A stretch of DNA of 64,000 nt from Asaia platycodi JCM 25414 (GTDB lineage: Bacteria > Pseudomonadota > Alphaproteobacteria > Acetobacterales > Acetobacteraceae): the NCBI RefSeq assembly GCF_000614545.1, contig NZ_BAKW01000001.1:186001-250000 (forward strand), read 5' to 3'. The notes below the pieces were generated by a model. The model did not search any database. It saw only the letters and a list, made by a program, of their open reading frames with translations, and was not told the DNA's origin. Below are positions 46,159-57,643 of this stretch, in pieces. Both the position numbers and the translations under genes were made by a program. The stretch's first letter is position 1. Every line of letters begins with the position of its first letter.

Positions 46159-48433
46159 GGCACCCTCGCCGCTGAGATCACACGCACGGGAATGGATTTC
46201 GCAGCCGGGGTACCGCTGATTTCGTCATGATGATTGAGCGGCAGAAGCGGGTTGAGCTCAGGGTAATAACCTGCGATCGCGCCACGCGGCATTGGATAGG
46301 CAATGACAACCAGATCGTCGACGCGGCGGGAAATACCATCGGTCGAAAGCGTTTCGAGACCGACAACCATTTCCTGTTCGAGCCCGCGTTCTGCCATGTC
46401 TTCGTCATTCATGAAGACAACCATCCGGGTGTTGTAGATGCCGCGATAGCGGTCGTTCATGCTGTAGATGGTTGTATTGAACTGGTCATGCGAGCGTATG
46501 GTCGATAGGCGCAGCATGGTGTTGTCTTCAACGTCGGCATCGACGGCAAGACCGGGGAAAAGCAGGAATTGCGCTTTGCCCGACGGGGTTTTCCATACGC
46601 GGCGGCGCGGCGGAATATCGAGATGGAAGCCTTGCTTGTTGCGTATGCGTGCATTGAAATCGGCATATATCTCCGGATAGACGGCGGCGATCCGGTCGCG
46701 GATCAACCCGTAATCGGTAGGAAAGAGCGCCCAGGGGATCGTGCTGTCAGGCAATGTCGCCTGAGCCATGCCGCAGACGATAGCGACTTCCGACAACAGA
46801 TCGGGGCTGGCGGGTTCCAGGACGCCGCGCGACGCCGTGACATTCGACATAGCGTCTTCGATGGTGATGAACTGCTCGCCCGTCGCCTGACGATCGATTT
46901 CCGAACGGGCGATCACAGGCAAAATCAGCGCGTCGCGTCCATGGACGATATGGCCGCGATTGAGCTTCGTTGCGATTCCCACGGTGAGGTTCAGACGGCG
47001 CATCGCCTCATAGGCGCGTGGCGTGTCGGGAATGGCATGGACGAAATTGCCGCCCATGCCGATAAAGACCTTGGCCGTACCTGCCAGCATGGCCTCGACT
47101 GAATCGACTGCGTGGTGGCCGTGGGCGCGCGGGGGCTCGAAACCGAAGACGTCGCGCAGACGGTCGAGATAGACCTGGGTCGGCCTCTCATCGATGCCGA
47201 CCGTGCGGTCTCCCTGGACGTTGGAGTGGCCTCGGATGGGCGCGATACCGGCGCCTTTCCTGCCGAAATTGCCACGCAGCATCAGGAAGGCCGCGATCTG
47301 CTGGATCATGCGCGCGCCCTGCTGGTGCTGGGTAATGCCCATGCCGAAACAGATGATCGTAGCCTTCGATTGTGCATAGATTGACGCTGCGCGCATGATC
47401 TGGACTTTCTCGATGCCCGAAATTCGCTCGATTTCCGCCCATTCCAGCCGGATGACCTCATCGCGTAGCGCAGCGAAGCCCTCTGTATGCGTCTCGATAA
47501 AGGCGTGATCGAGAATCGTCTCGCCTGCAGCCTCGCGCTCGAAAAGCGCCTTCATCATTCCCTTGAAGAAGGCGAGATCACCGCCGATGCGGATATGAAC
47601 GAATTCCGTGGCAATGGCCGTTGAACCGCCCGTCACCATCGTTACCGGATCCTGCGGCTCGGTAAAACGGATCAGCGCCCGTTCTGGCATTGGGTTGACC
47701 ACGACGATCGGGACGTTGCGCTTGCGGGCATGGGCGAGCAGCCCCATCATGCGCGGCGAGTTTGTGCCCGTATTCTGCCCGACGATGAAGATGGCATCGG
47801 TATGGTCGAAATCATCCATCACCACCGTGCCCTTGCCGATGCCTATGGCATCGGGTAGCCCGCGGCTGGTCGGCTCATGACACATATTCGAGCAATCGGG
47901 AAAGTTGTTCGTGCCAAAGGCCCGAATGAATACCGAGTAGAGGAAGGCCGCTTCGTTAGAGGTGCGACCGGAGGTGTAGAATTCGGCCTGATCGGGAGAG
48001 TCGAGGCGGCGCAGATGGGAGCCGATGAGATCGAAAGCCGCCTGCCATGTGCAGGGAACGTAATGATCCGTCTGCGGATCGTAACGCATCGGTTCGGTCA
48101 GGCGCCCCTGTTCCTCAAGCCAGTAATCGCTTTGTGCAGACAGCGCGGTGACGCTGTATTCGGCAAAAAATGTCCGCGTGACCCGCCGTTTCGTCGCCTC
48201 GACCGCAAGCGCCTTCACGCCGTTTTCACAGAATTCGATCTTCTTGTGATGGGTCGGATCGGGGAAGGCACAGCTCGGCATTTGAAACCTCCCGGCTGGT
48301 TCATCGAAAGCAAGGCGCGTGAGCCCTTGCTGACAACGCTCTGCTCCAGCAGGGCTTTTGCCGTTGCCTTGACTGCACCCCACCCCCCTGCCGGATGGTG
48401 ATACGGCTTGAAGATGGTCTTGCGGTCGGGCAT
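46155..48433 (-). CDS. YdeP/FdhF-type molybdopterin oxidoreductase, one frame break
   Basis: About 760 residues from ATG 48433 (MPDRKTIFKPYHHPAGGWGA; 48472 is an alternative). One C is lost near 48275; with it the iron-sulphur-type motif reads FKCPSCAFPDPTH, a CxxC close to the N-terminus. Then come FCENGVKALAVEATKRR, YTSGRTSNEAAFLYSVFIRA, CHEPTSRGLPDAIGIGKGTV, IFIVGQNTGTNSPRM and a C-terminal MGD-binding domain (QFNTTIYSMNDRYRGIYNTR). YdeP-like enzymes are formate-dehydrogenase relatives linked to acid resistance; the substrate is not established. First gene of the operon with fdhD. Confidence 0.87.
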
Positions 48434-48528
48434 CGGGTGGGTCTCCGTATAGGGGGCAGCGCTCGCCACCATATACGCATGAACCTTTCCAGCGTCGGAA
48501 TCGCTCCCTCATATCTGCGTGAAGCCGA

Positions 48529-50848
48529 TCAGAAGCTGCTGACTACAGAGAAGAATGTCCCGCGCCTCTGGCCGTACTGAGCCTGTGTTACCCCCACGCC
48601 GCTACCGTCGCGTAACTGGTAGCGATGGTCGAACAGATTGACCACATCGGCGCGCAGCTTGAGACTGTGTCCGACCGGCACTCTGGTAAAGGTATGGGCA
48701 TAGCCGATATTGAACACGGCATAAGACGGCTGTTTCTCCAGATTGGCAAAGCCGCTGCGCAGTCCGTAGCCATAGAGAAAATCGAGATAGGCCATGTCAT
48801 GCCTGTCGGCGTAGGAAATACCTGCCGATGAGGTGAACTCACCCTGATGATCGAGCTGGATGCCATGACGTCTGACATAGTCCAGCTCGGCGACTTCGAA
48901 TTGGTATTGCGCCGAGTTGATGTCTTTCGCCCAGGTTTTGACGAAAGAGAAATTGCCGTACACCGACCACCCGCCATGACGCCATGAATTGCCGATTTCC
49001 GCGCCATAGACGCGGCCCCGGCGATAGCTGAACGGTGCGAGAATGACCGCACGACCGAACTGGCCCAAGTCGCCCTGATCACGTGCCCATTTGCCATAGG
49101 CATCGATCGTGATCTGATAATCGCGCGTGACATGCTGCAGAATACCGACATCGACGTAGTTGGATTTCTCTACGCGCGTCGGTGTGTTCAGCATCGTTTG
49201 CGGCGCATTGGTCGTGCCTGCGAATTTGGCGAGCGTCGTATCCGAGATATATTGAGGCGAGGGCGGTGCGAAATAGCGCGAATAGCCGAAATGGACCGTG
49301 GTCGTTTTCGACGCCTTCCAGACCATATTGGCACGCGGCTGAGCTGCCCCTCATTATGGAAGGACGACGCAAAACGGTCATAGCGCAGCCCGTAATTGAA
49401 GGTCAGCTTGGGCGTGATATGAAATTCGTCCTGGATATAGGCCCCGGCCTCGACCGCCCAGTTGCCACTGTTATCGATGATCCGTTTCGGGTCTGTGGAA
49501 ATCTGCTCTCCCGCCTCGTTGATCGGAAAGGCAAGTGTGTTCGTGTCCAGACGCTCGGAGGTATATTGCCCGAGCAGACCGAAGCGCAGCACATGGTGGG
49601 GCGCTATGTCGTAGGAGGTGTCGAATTGCAGCCCTCCGGTCGTGAAATCATTCACCTCGTGCTGCGAAATGCCGGAGAAGGCGAGATCACGATCCGGATC
49701 GTTGCGATAGCCGATGCGGCCGTATCGGAAATAGGGCGAGACCTGCAGGTTCATCTTGTCGGTGCTGCGCTGATAGGACAGCACGGCATAGTAGTTCTGC
49801 TCGGTCTGCCCGTTACCCAGAAGGCGCGACTGGATGCTCTGGTCGTCGGGCGCAATGGTGGAGGACTGATAGAGGATCGGCAGACCCGTCGTGTTGGGAA
49901 GCTGGAAATCCGAATAGGAGGCGCTGGTCAGCAGGCTGATACGGCTCTCGTCATCAAGCTGATAGGCCAGATAGCCGAAGCCTTTCTCCTGCTGGGTGAA
50001 ATCATGCGTGGCCCGGAAGGCGTTCGTCGGATTTTCAATGCCGATATCGTTGCGATTATAAGACGCCGTCACGAAATAATCCCATCGGTCTTTCGAGCCG
50101 CCAAGCTGCAGGGATGGAACGAACGTGTTGTAACTGCCCCCATAGAGCGAGATCTGATTGTTCTTGAGGCTGTCACCCGTCTTGGTTTTGACGTCGACCA
50201 CGCCAGAGGTGCGAAAGCCGAACTGTGCAGGGAGCGTGCCGGTCAGAAGATCGACTGATGGATAATGCGGCTATCGAGTTCCTGCCCGAAACCGTTCAAC
50301 CCTTCCGGAAGCAGCACACCGTTGACGCGATAGGTCAGCCCCCCATGCTCACCACGCACATGCACCTCGCCATAAGAATCCATCACGACGCCTGGCAACC
50401 GAAGCAGGATCTGGCTGAAGGCGGCATTCTCGCCGCCCGGTGTGACCTGTATCTGTCTCTGATCGATGCCGTAGGAAACCGCCCCCAGACCCGGCGCAAG
50501 GCGACCACGCGCCTGATCGAGATGGGCGGTTACGGTGATATCCTCGCGACCGGGCGGAAGCTGCACGGCAGCTTTCCCGCCGACTGTGGGCGCGGTTGGG
50601 GCGCCGCCCGGATTATGATGCTGCGCATCTGAGGGGGCGGTTGCAGAGGCTGTTTTCGCGGGGATTTTCGCGCTTGCAGTCGCGGCTACCGGGCGAGATG
50701 AATGGGGCCTGGGGGCAGATTTTGCCGTCTGCACCTCCTGCGGCGATGTTGTCGTCAGCGCAGTGCCATAATGCGTCTTTCCCTCCGACGCCTTTGCCTC
50801 CGCGGCCAAAAGACACACGAGACATTGTCCTGCGAGAACCGAGCCCAT
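48529..50848 (-). CDS. TonB-dependent receptor, predicted manganese receptor, two frame breaks
   Basis: About 773 residues. Losses near 50245 and 49340 separate three frames: N-terminus and plug start (PGREDITVTAHLDQARGRLA; LLRLPGVVMDSYGEVHVRGE), then VVDVKTKTGDSLKNNQISLY and the barrel, then YSRYFAPPSPQYISDTTLAK up to the terminal strand RRGTFFSVVSSF. The open frame begins at 50986, but a MntR-box-like palindrome lies at 50936-50949, so translation must begin later; ATG 50848 (MGSVLAGQCLVCLLAA, signal peptide) is the conservative choice. The location beside NRAMP and MntR genes suggests a MnoT-like manganese receptor (inference). Confidence 0.75.
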
Positions 50849-50935
50849 CAGCACCGGTCTCAGGGAGGTCGGAGCCAGCGCGGTGAAAGAGCACAAATGA
50901 GCAGATGTTTCAAGAAATCCCTTAAGCTTTCTTGA

Positions 50936-50949
50936 ATAGCATTTGCTAT
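50936..50949. promoter_or_regulatory. MntR-box-like palindrome before the TonB receptor
   Basis: ATAGC-ATTT-GCTAT, a perfect palindrome with the half-site and 4-base spacing of the enterobacterial MntR operator (ATAGC-N4-GCTAT). It lies about 90 bases upstream of the receptor start. A mntR gene is in the same cluster. Confidence 0.65.
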
Positions 50950-51017
50950 ATTGCGAGGTGGCAGAGAGCATGGCTTGGACTTTCACGGCGTATAAAAAAG
51001 GGAGAGGGGGCCTCGCC

Positions 51018-52425
51018 TCAGGCGGCGAGGGTGTCGTAGAGCAGTTTGAAGTTCAGGAGCAGGATGATCGCCGCGACAGCCCAGGAGAGGCTTTCATGCC
51101 GGGGGATATCGTGAAACGTCCCATTTTGCGTCTGTCGGACACGAACATCACCAGCGGGATGACGGCGAAGGGGAGTTGAAGAGACAGCACGACCTGGCTG
51201 AAGATCAGCAGCTTGCCGACGCCATGATCGCCATAAAAACCCGTCACGACCACGACCGGGATAATGGCCAGTCCACGGGTGATGAGACGACGCGCCCAGT
51301 GCGGTATGGTCAGATGCAGAAACCCTTCCATCACGATCTGCCCGGCCAGTGTGCCGGTGACGGTGGAATTCGTGCCTGCTGCCAGAAGGGCAACGGCGAA
51401 CAGCGTCGAGGCGACGCCCATGCCCAGAACAGGAGAGAGCAGGCGGTAGGCGTCTTCGATTTCCGCCACATCCTGATGGCCGGTGCCGTGAAAAGCGGCA
51501 GCAGACACGATCAGAATGGCAGCGTTGATAAACAGCGCCAGCATAAGCGCCACGGTGCTGTCGAGCGTTGCCCAGCGTAGTGCGTCCTTGCGACCGGCAT
51601 CATTGCGCCGGTAGTCGCGTGTCTGCACGATGGAGGAATGCAGATAGAGATTATGCGGCATGACCGTCGCGCCAATAATGCCTATGGCGATATAGAGCAT
51701 GGCCGGATTGGTCATCACGCTGGCGCGCGGCAGGAAGCCGGAGAGCACCGCAGCCACCGGAGGGGAAGCCGCCACGATCTGCACACCGAAACACACGGCG
51801 ATGACGCTCAGCAGCGCGATGATGAAAGCTTCGAGATAACGAAACCCGCGATTCATCAGAAACAACACGATCAGCGCGTCGGAGGCCGAAATCAGTGCGC
51901 CGAAAAGCAGCGGAATGTGAAACAGCAATTGCAGCGCCACCGCCGTGCCGATGACTTCGGCCAGATCGCAGGCGATGATCGCCAGTTCGCAGGTAAACCA
52001 CAGCACAAACGAGACAGCAGGGGGGAAATGGTCGCGGCAGGCCTGAGCCAGATCGCGCCCGGTCACGATACCCAGACGCGCAGCAAGCGCCTGAAGCAGA
52101 ATGGCCATCAGGTTCGAAATCATGATGACCGAAAGCAGGGTATAGCCGAATTGCGCCCCGCCCTGCAGGTCAGTGGCCCAGTTGCCGGGGTCCATATACC
52201 CCACGGCCACCATGTAGCCTGGTCCCACAAATGACAGAAAGCGCCTGAGCCAGCCCGCGCCTTCGGGCGCCACACGCACAGAGGAGAAGACCTCGGGCAA
52301 ACTATGCCCGTCTGCCCCGAGCGCACGCGTAAAGCGCCACGGCGTGCGTTTCAGACCGGGCCGGTCGGTTCCGGTGTGTTCGGCTTCGGTGGGGCAGGTT
52401 CCTGTGCGGGCGGGGGGCAGGACAT
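51018..52425 (-). CDS. mntH: NRAMP-family Mn2+/Fe2+ transporter, two frame breaks
   Basis: About 470 residues. ATG 52425 gives a Pro-rich N-terminus ([15 protein letters not shown]). One G is lost near 52345, then [20 protein letters not shown] continues. The core has the metal-site motif [20 protein letters not shown] in helix 1 and [20 protein letters not shown] (helix 6, MPH). One C is lost from a C-run near 51105; with it the final helix [19 protein letters not shown] and the stop at 51018 are recovered, rather than the short tail otherwise seen. It imports divalent manganese with protons. An AT-rich imperfect palindrome just upstream resembles the MntR box. Confidence 0.92.
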
Positions 52426-52453
52426 GGGGCGCTACTCAAACCTAAGGCTTATC

Positions 52454-52473
52454 AATATGCAATATGCTATATT
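52454..52473. promoter_or_regulatory. imperfect MntR-box-like palindrome before mntH
   Basis: AATATGCAATATGCTATATT, an imperfect palindrome whose GCTATATT half matches the perfect box at 50936-50949. It lies 29 bases upstream of the mntH start, where a repressor would block transcription. Confidence 0.5.
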
Positions 52474-52672
52474 AATCGAAACCGAACATTCTGGACCGAT
52501 AACGTCCTGTTGATGAGGTGGTTGGTTTTTATCCCCTGTCAATGGCGGGGGCGGTAGCGTCAGGCTGGTGAGTGGGAACAGCGCTAGCGTTTCGGGTACG
52601 AAGACGATAGCGTTAGATGAGAACGATTCGCATAAATGATCTGGACTGCGCCACAGCAAGGAGTGCTCTGCC

Positions 52673-53533
52673 ATGTTATGCACTGCCCCTCATTCCGACG
52701 TGTCACTCGCAACGCTGCGGGGCGTTCCGGAAACCATGCTGATCACGCTGGCGGCGCGCATTCTCGCTCCCGAGCTGGCGCCCGATCTCAATTTTCGCGA
52801 CCGTACGGCAGAGGCTGTGGCGGCGCGGCTGGGTTTCGACCCGTCGCGTTTTGCTGCCGACCGGAAATCGATGCGTGGAACCATCCTGCGCGCCCGATGG
52901 TTCGACAGGGTCATCGAGGCCTGGCTTATGCGTCATCCGGCCACGCTCTGTCTGAGTTTCGGCTCAGGGCTCGATATGCGTCAGAATCGCCTGAACAATA
53001 TCGATGCGGTGCTGTGGTACGATATCGAACTGCCTGAAATCCTGGCTCTGCGCGAACGGGTCCGTCCGCAGGGGATGATCGGCACCGGGCTGGTGAGCGA
53101 CGAAATGGAGGCAGGGACGTGGCTCGATGCCTTGCCACATAGTCCCGGCCAGCCCATCCTGTTTTTCGCCGAGGGTGTGCTGATGTATCTGCCGTCAGAG
53201 ATCGTGTGGCGCCTCTTTACCAGAATCAGGAATTTCGCCGCAGCGAGGAACGCCCCGCTTGGTATCCTCTTCGACTATGTCTCGCCTTTTGTTTCGCGGC
53301 ACGCACACAGCAATTCCAGTGTGCGTCAGACAGGGGCGCGTTTCGACTGGAATCTGCGCCGCCCGCAGGATGTCCTGGCGCGTATTCCCGGTCTTGTTCT
53401 TCGCGAAGAATGCGATCTGGCGCGCGATATCAGCTGGGGCGCAACCTGCGTATCGCAAGTTCATGCATTTCTGACGCGTGGGTCAAGACTCTGCGGTGCG
53501 GCCCTGTTCGAAGCCGATGCCAGCGAGGGCTGA
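52673..53533 (+). CDS. LCM/Tcmp-family SAM-dependent methyltransferase
   Basis: 286 residues. The leucine-carboxyl-methyltransferase-like family is supported by FRDRTAEAVAARLGFD, RARWFDRVIEAWLMRHPATL, the SAM-binding LSFGSGLDMRQNRL, WYDIELPEILALRERV and the ILFFAEGVLMYLPSEIVWRL block. Bacterial members typically methylate small polyketide- or peptide-like substrates; the substrate here is unknown. It overlaps the convergent mntR gene by 73 bases at the 3' end, an unusually long antisense overlap. Confidence 0.85.
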   Translation: MLCTAPHSDVSLATLRGVPETMLITLAARILAPELAPDLNFRDRTAEAVAARLGFDPSRFAADRKSMRGTILRARWFDRVIEAWLMRHPATLCLSFGSGLDMRQNRLNNIDAVLWYDIELPEILALRERVRPQGMIGTGLVSDEMEAGTWLDALPHSPGQPILFFAEGVLMYLPSEIVWRLFTRIRNFAAARNAPLGILFDYVSPFVSRHAHSNSSVRQTGARFDWNLRRPQDVLARIPGLVLREECDLARDISWGATCVSQVHAFLTRGSRLCGAALFEADASEG

Positions 53534-54018
53534 TCAGCCTTGTCAGGCCGGGCAATCAGGGTGCCAAGAGCGCGGTCGAAAGCAGCGAGTGTCTCGTCGC
53601 TGACGTAATGCTCGATCCCTTCGGCGTCGACGCGGAGGGTCTCTTCACTGATGCCCAGAGCGCGGAGAAAGCTCTCGACGATGCGATGACGGTTCTTGGC
53701 CTCATCGGCCACGCTCTGGCCTTTCTCGGTCAGAAAGACACCACGATAGGGGCGGCGATGCACATAGCCTTCTGTCGAGAGGCGCGTAAGCATCTTGGCA
53801 ACCGTGGGCTGGGAGACACCAAGACGGGTCGCGATATCGACCTGTCGCGCTTCGCGCCCTTCGGCCAGAAGATCGGCAATCAGCTCGACATAATCCTCGA
53901 TAAGCGCATTGCGTCGCGCCGCACGATTCAGGCGAAACCCTTCGGACTGCGCATCCACGTCAGGAAGCGTGACCTCTGACATTGCCCTGGGCTCGTCGGT
54001 ATGATCGCTGGGTTTCAT
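53461..54018 (-). CDS. mntR: MntR-type manganese-responsive repressor
   Basis: About 185 residues from ATG 54018 (aggcgg upstream; 53982 is an alternative). DtxR/MntR family: LIEDYVELIADLLAEGREAR, the winged helix DIATRLGVSQPTVAKMLTRL, STEGYVHRRPYRGVFLTEKG, and the metal-site/dimerisation helices RHRIVESFLRALGISEETLR and DAEGIEHYVSDETL. With Mn(II) it would repress mntH and probably the TonB receptor, whose promoters carry MntR-like palindromes. Divergent from the glutaminase gene. Confidence 0.9.
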   Translation of the reverse strand: MKPSDHTDEPRAMSEVTLPDVDAQSEGFRLNRAARRNALIEDYVELIADLLAEGREARQVDIATRLGVSQPTVAKMLTRLSTEGYVHRRPYRGVFLTEKGQSVADEAKNRHRIVESFLRALGISEETLRVDAEGIEHYVSDETLAAFDRALGTLIARPDKADQPSLASASNRAAPQSLDPRVRNA

Positions 54019-54161
54019 GATGCCGCCTGTCATGAAGCCCTCATCGCAGATTAGGCCGTCGATCTCAACCGGGCTCATGCGGTCGGGGCGTTGTCTGCCA
54101 TGCGCCGCCATGTCATGTCTGTGCCACCCGATCAGGCGCCCAGCAGGAAGAAGGACAGGAT

Positions 54162-55119
54162 ATGGCCGATCTCGACAGCATCGTTGCCGAAATCGCGCAT
54201 GATATGCGAGGGATTACCGAGCGTGGCCATGTGGCGGATTACATTCCGCCTCTGGCCTGTGTCGATCCGGGAAAATTCGGCATTGCGTGATCGATGCCGG
54301 TGGTGGCGCGCATGTGGCAGGAGACGCCGATGAGGCGTTTTCGATCCAGAGCCTGTCCAAGGTCTTCGGGCTGACGCTGGCGCTGACCCTTGAGGGGAGC
54401 GCGCTCTGGACACGTGTGCGTCAGGAGCCGTCGGGGAGTGCGTTCAACTCCATCGTTCAGCTGGAGAGCGAGCAGGGCATTCCGCGCAACCCCTTCATCA
54501 ATGCGGGGGCGATCGTCATTTCCGATATTCTCGTCTCGCAGTTCGGACGGCTGGGTGCCCGCCAGGCCCTGCTCGATTTTGCGCAATCGCAATCGGGAGC
54601 GTCAGAAGGGCTGCATATCGACGAGAACATGGCGCAGCAGGAGCGTGAAACCGGGTTCCGCAATGCGGCACTGGCCAATTACATGCGCACCTTCGGCAAT
54701 ATCAGAAATCCGATCGAAGACACGCTCGATCTCTATTTTCACCAATGCGCGCTGACGATGTCCTGCCGACAGCTTGCGGGTATTGGCGGCTATCTGATGA
54801 CGGGTGGGCTCGATCTTCATTCAGGTCGCATGGTCACCTCCGTGCCCAACGCGCGCACCATCATGGCACTGATGATGATGTGCGGCCATTATGACGGCTC
54901 GGGTGCCTTTGCGATCAGGGTGGGATTGCCTGGAAAATCGGGCGTAGGCGGCGGCATTCTGGCCATTGCGCCTGGCTCGCTTCCGTTGCGGTCTGGTCGC
55001 CGGGGCTGAATGCACAGGGCAATTCCCTGCTCGGCACATTGGCGCTCGAAAAACTGGTTCAGAAAACGGGCTGGTCGGTTTTCAATCCGTTTCCGCTCTC
55101 GGTTCAAAAAATTACCTGA
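54162..55119 (+). CDS. glsA: glutaminase, two frame breaks
   Basis: About 319 residues from ATG 54162 (aggacaggat upstream). It converts L-glutamine to glutamate and ammonia, with a serine beta-lactamase-like fold. Visible: [20 protein letters not shown] (one G lost near 54285), the catalytic SxxK in [32 protein letters not shown], the [20 protein letters not shown] block and [19 protein letters not shown] second loss near 54975 leads into [20 protein letters not shown] and the stop at 55117-55119. 21 bases separate it from budA; glutaminases of this type take part in acid resistance elsewhere. Confidence 0.92.
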
Positions 55120-55140
55120 TCACCTGAAAGGCATTGTCGC

Positions 55141-55842
55141 ATGAGCAAGATTACCCAGTTCTCGACCATTGGCGCGCTGATGGCCGGGCATTTCCGTGGT
55201 GAGGCGCCACTTTCGGCTTTCTGCTCGCATCTGGCTTTCGGTCTGGGGTGCTCTGCCGAGATTAGTGGTGAGCTGACCATCCATGACGGAAAGGTGCATG
55301 AGGCAACGGCAGGTGAGGCGCTGCATTGTCTGCCGATGGAGGCCGAGATTCCGTTCGTTCAGGTGACGGATTTTGTGCCGCTGCAGGAGCGGGAGGTCAC
55401 GTCCGTTACCCATGAAAACGCCGAGGCGCAGCTCAGCCGCTTTATCCGCCCCGATAATATCTTTCTGGCGGTGTCCATCAGTGGCTGTTTCGAGCATCTC
55501 GTACTGCGCCGTCCCCACCGCGCCGATGGCGGCAGTCGCAGTGTCGATGATGTCGCTGCCGCTCAGAAGGTGGACCAATACGAGAGGATTACAGGGCGCC
55601 TGATCGGCTTCTGGACTCCCGAATTATTCGGGCGTGTTTCTGTCCCGGGATTCCATTTTCACTTTCTGGACGAAACCTCACAGATCAGCGGTCATGTGCT
55701 CGAATTTTCGGCGCAGAATGCTGTGCTGAGCTTCGAAGAAAAAACCACGATTGAAATTATGAACCCGGCGAGCGAAGCCTTCAGAGCGCTCGAAATCGAT
55801 GTCGATGCGCTCGACGAGATGATCCATCGTATCGAGAAATAG
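55141..55842 (+). CDS. budA: alpha-acetolactate decarboxylase
   Basis: 233 residues. It converts alpha-acetolactate to acetoin, a pathway prominent in acetic acid bacteria. Landmarks: FSTIGALMAGHFRGEAPLSA, GELTIHDGKVHEATAGEALH, and the C-terminal block FGRVSVPGFHFHFLDETSQI with the zinc histidines, followed by GHVLEFSAQNAVLSFEEKTT. Probably co-transcribed with glsA. It consumes pyruvate-derived acid, which would fit a pH-balancing role beside glutaminase (inference). Confidence 0.92.
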   Translation: MSKITQFSTIGALMAGHFRGEAPLSAFCSHLAFGLGCSAEISGELTIHDGKVHEATAGEALHCLPMEAEIPFVQVTDFVPLQEREVTSVTHENAEAQLSRFIRPDNIFLAVSISGCFEHLVLRRPHRADGGSRSVDDVAAAQKVDQYERITGRLIGFWTPELFGRVSVPGFHFHFLDETSQISGHVLEFSAQNAVLSFEEKTTIEIMNPASEAFRALEIDVDALDEMIHRIEK

Positions 55843-56117
55843 AGGGGCCGGGTTCTCAGGCGTTGAGGCGCAAATCTCTCTGGTGCGCATCTGCTGTCAA
55901 TCGTCGTAGCCTCCCATCAGGCGTATGATGAAGCCTGTCTCGAGTATATGCGGGATTGCCAGCCCGATCTCTGCTGCAGGTGCTCGGATTCACGTTTCTG
56001 CGCGTCTTCCATGAGGAAACGACGATTTTGGGTTTCGATCCGTCTTTGATGTCTTGTGCCCTGGTCATGGCATGACATGATGGCCGACATCCCGATCGTC
56101 CTTTCTGACAAGGTGAC

Positions 56118-57643
56118 ATGAAACCTCTCGATCTCACGGTTATCCTGCTCTATTTCATTGCGATCTCGTTCCTGATCTGGTGCGTGAGCCGGAGGGCTGG
56201 GGGATCGTCCGAAGATTTTCTTTCAGGGCATCATGATCTGCCTGGTGGGCGCTCTGCCTGTCTCTGGTGGCTACCGAAACATCCACACTGACCTTCATCA
56301 GCATTCCGGGTGTCGGCTACACGCAGGGGCTTGTCTTCCTGGGTATCGCGGCTGGCTATTGTGTGGGGCGCAGCGCGGTCGCACTTTGGTTTCTGCCACG
56401 CTATGCCGAGGGCGCGCTGACCAGCGCCTATACGTTGCTCGGTCATCGTTACGGGGCGTCGATGCAGCGTCTGGCTTCAGGGGCCTTTCTCGTTACGCGG
56501 TTTCTGGCCGAGAGCATCCGCCTTCTGGCCGGGGCGCTGCCTGTGGTCTGGCTTTTCACCCATAGCGGGTTGCCAGTCGGGCGTTGGGCAGTTCTGGGTG
56601 CCATTCTGCTTTTCACCCTTGTCTATACCATCCTTGGCGGGCTGCGCGCGGTGGTATGGTCAGATGCGATCCAGCTCGGGCTGTATGGGTTCGGCGCCGC
56701 GCTCTGCGCGGTTTTCGTCGGACGACATCTGAGCGCGGCGGGTTGGCATCATGCCTGGCAGGGCGGGATGTTTCAGGTCTTTCATCCTTTGACCGTTCAT
56801 AATTGGTGGCGTGACCCTTTCACCGTATCAGCTGCCGTGATCGGTGGGGCGGTGCTTTCCGTGGCGTCTCACGGCACCGATCAGCTTATGGTGCAGCGTC
56901 TTCTGGCGGCACGCTCCTTGCGCGAGGCGCGTCTTGCACTGATCGGGAGCGCTGTCGTGGTGGCGTTGTTGTTCGGGCTGCTGTCCTTGCTCGGGGTGCA
57001 ACTCTGGATCAGTCAGGCAGGGCAGAGCCTTGCCGCATTAGGACTGGAGTCACCCGACGCGCTGTTTCCGCATTTCATTGTCAGTTCGCTTCCTGCCGGT
57101 ATCTCGGGTTTGCTGATCGCGGGTGTGCTGAGTGCCACGATGGGGTCACTATCCTCCACGCTCAACGCAATGGCGGGGGCAAGCCTAACCGATTTCGGCC
57201 CGACACCCCGTCGCTGGATCGAAGGCCTGATGCGGACTATCGGCTACAGGCCGCGCACGCTTTCCGCCCCACGTTTCATGACGCTCTTCTGGGGGGCGGT
57301 GCTGCTGTCTGGCGCGGCGCTCTTCACGATGGGCAGCAAATCGGCGGTCATACTGGGCCTGACGATTGCAGGCTGGTCATATGGGCCGACGCTGGGGGCG
57401 TTTCTCTGCGCCCTGTTTCTGCCGGGGCTCGGTGCGCGTGCCGTTCAAACCGGCTTTGTAGTGTCGCTCAGTGCCATGGCACTCGTTCTGATCAGCGGAC
57501 AGATGGGCGGTGTCTCGATCGCCTTTCCGTGGCTTGTCCCGCTGGGTATCCTGTTTCACCTTGGCGCCGCCGGGCTCGCCAGAGCCTCGGGTTTGGGACG
57601 AAACGGGCCGGACGAGGCCGTTAAGGAGCATCATGACCGATAA
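56118..57643 (+). CDS. sodium:solute symporter (SSS family), one frame break
   Basis: About 508 residues from ATG 56118 (aaggtgac upstream). The first helix LTVILLYFIAISFLIW and the LSGHHDLP segment lie in one frame. One base is lost near 56245, then WALCLSLVATETSTLTFISI, the SSS signature region, continues. About 13 membrane helices; SVASHGTDQLMVQRLLAA and SATMGSLSSTLNAMAGASL are typical. It overlaps murQ by 11 bases and is followed by anmK, so it probably imports a muropeptide-derived sugar such as anhydro-MurNAc or MurNAc (inference from the operon). Confidence 0.87.
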
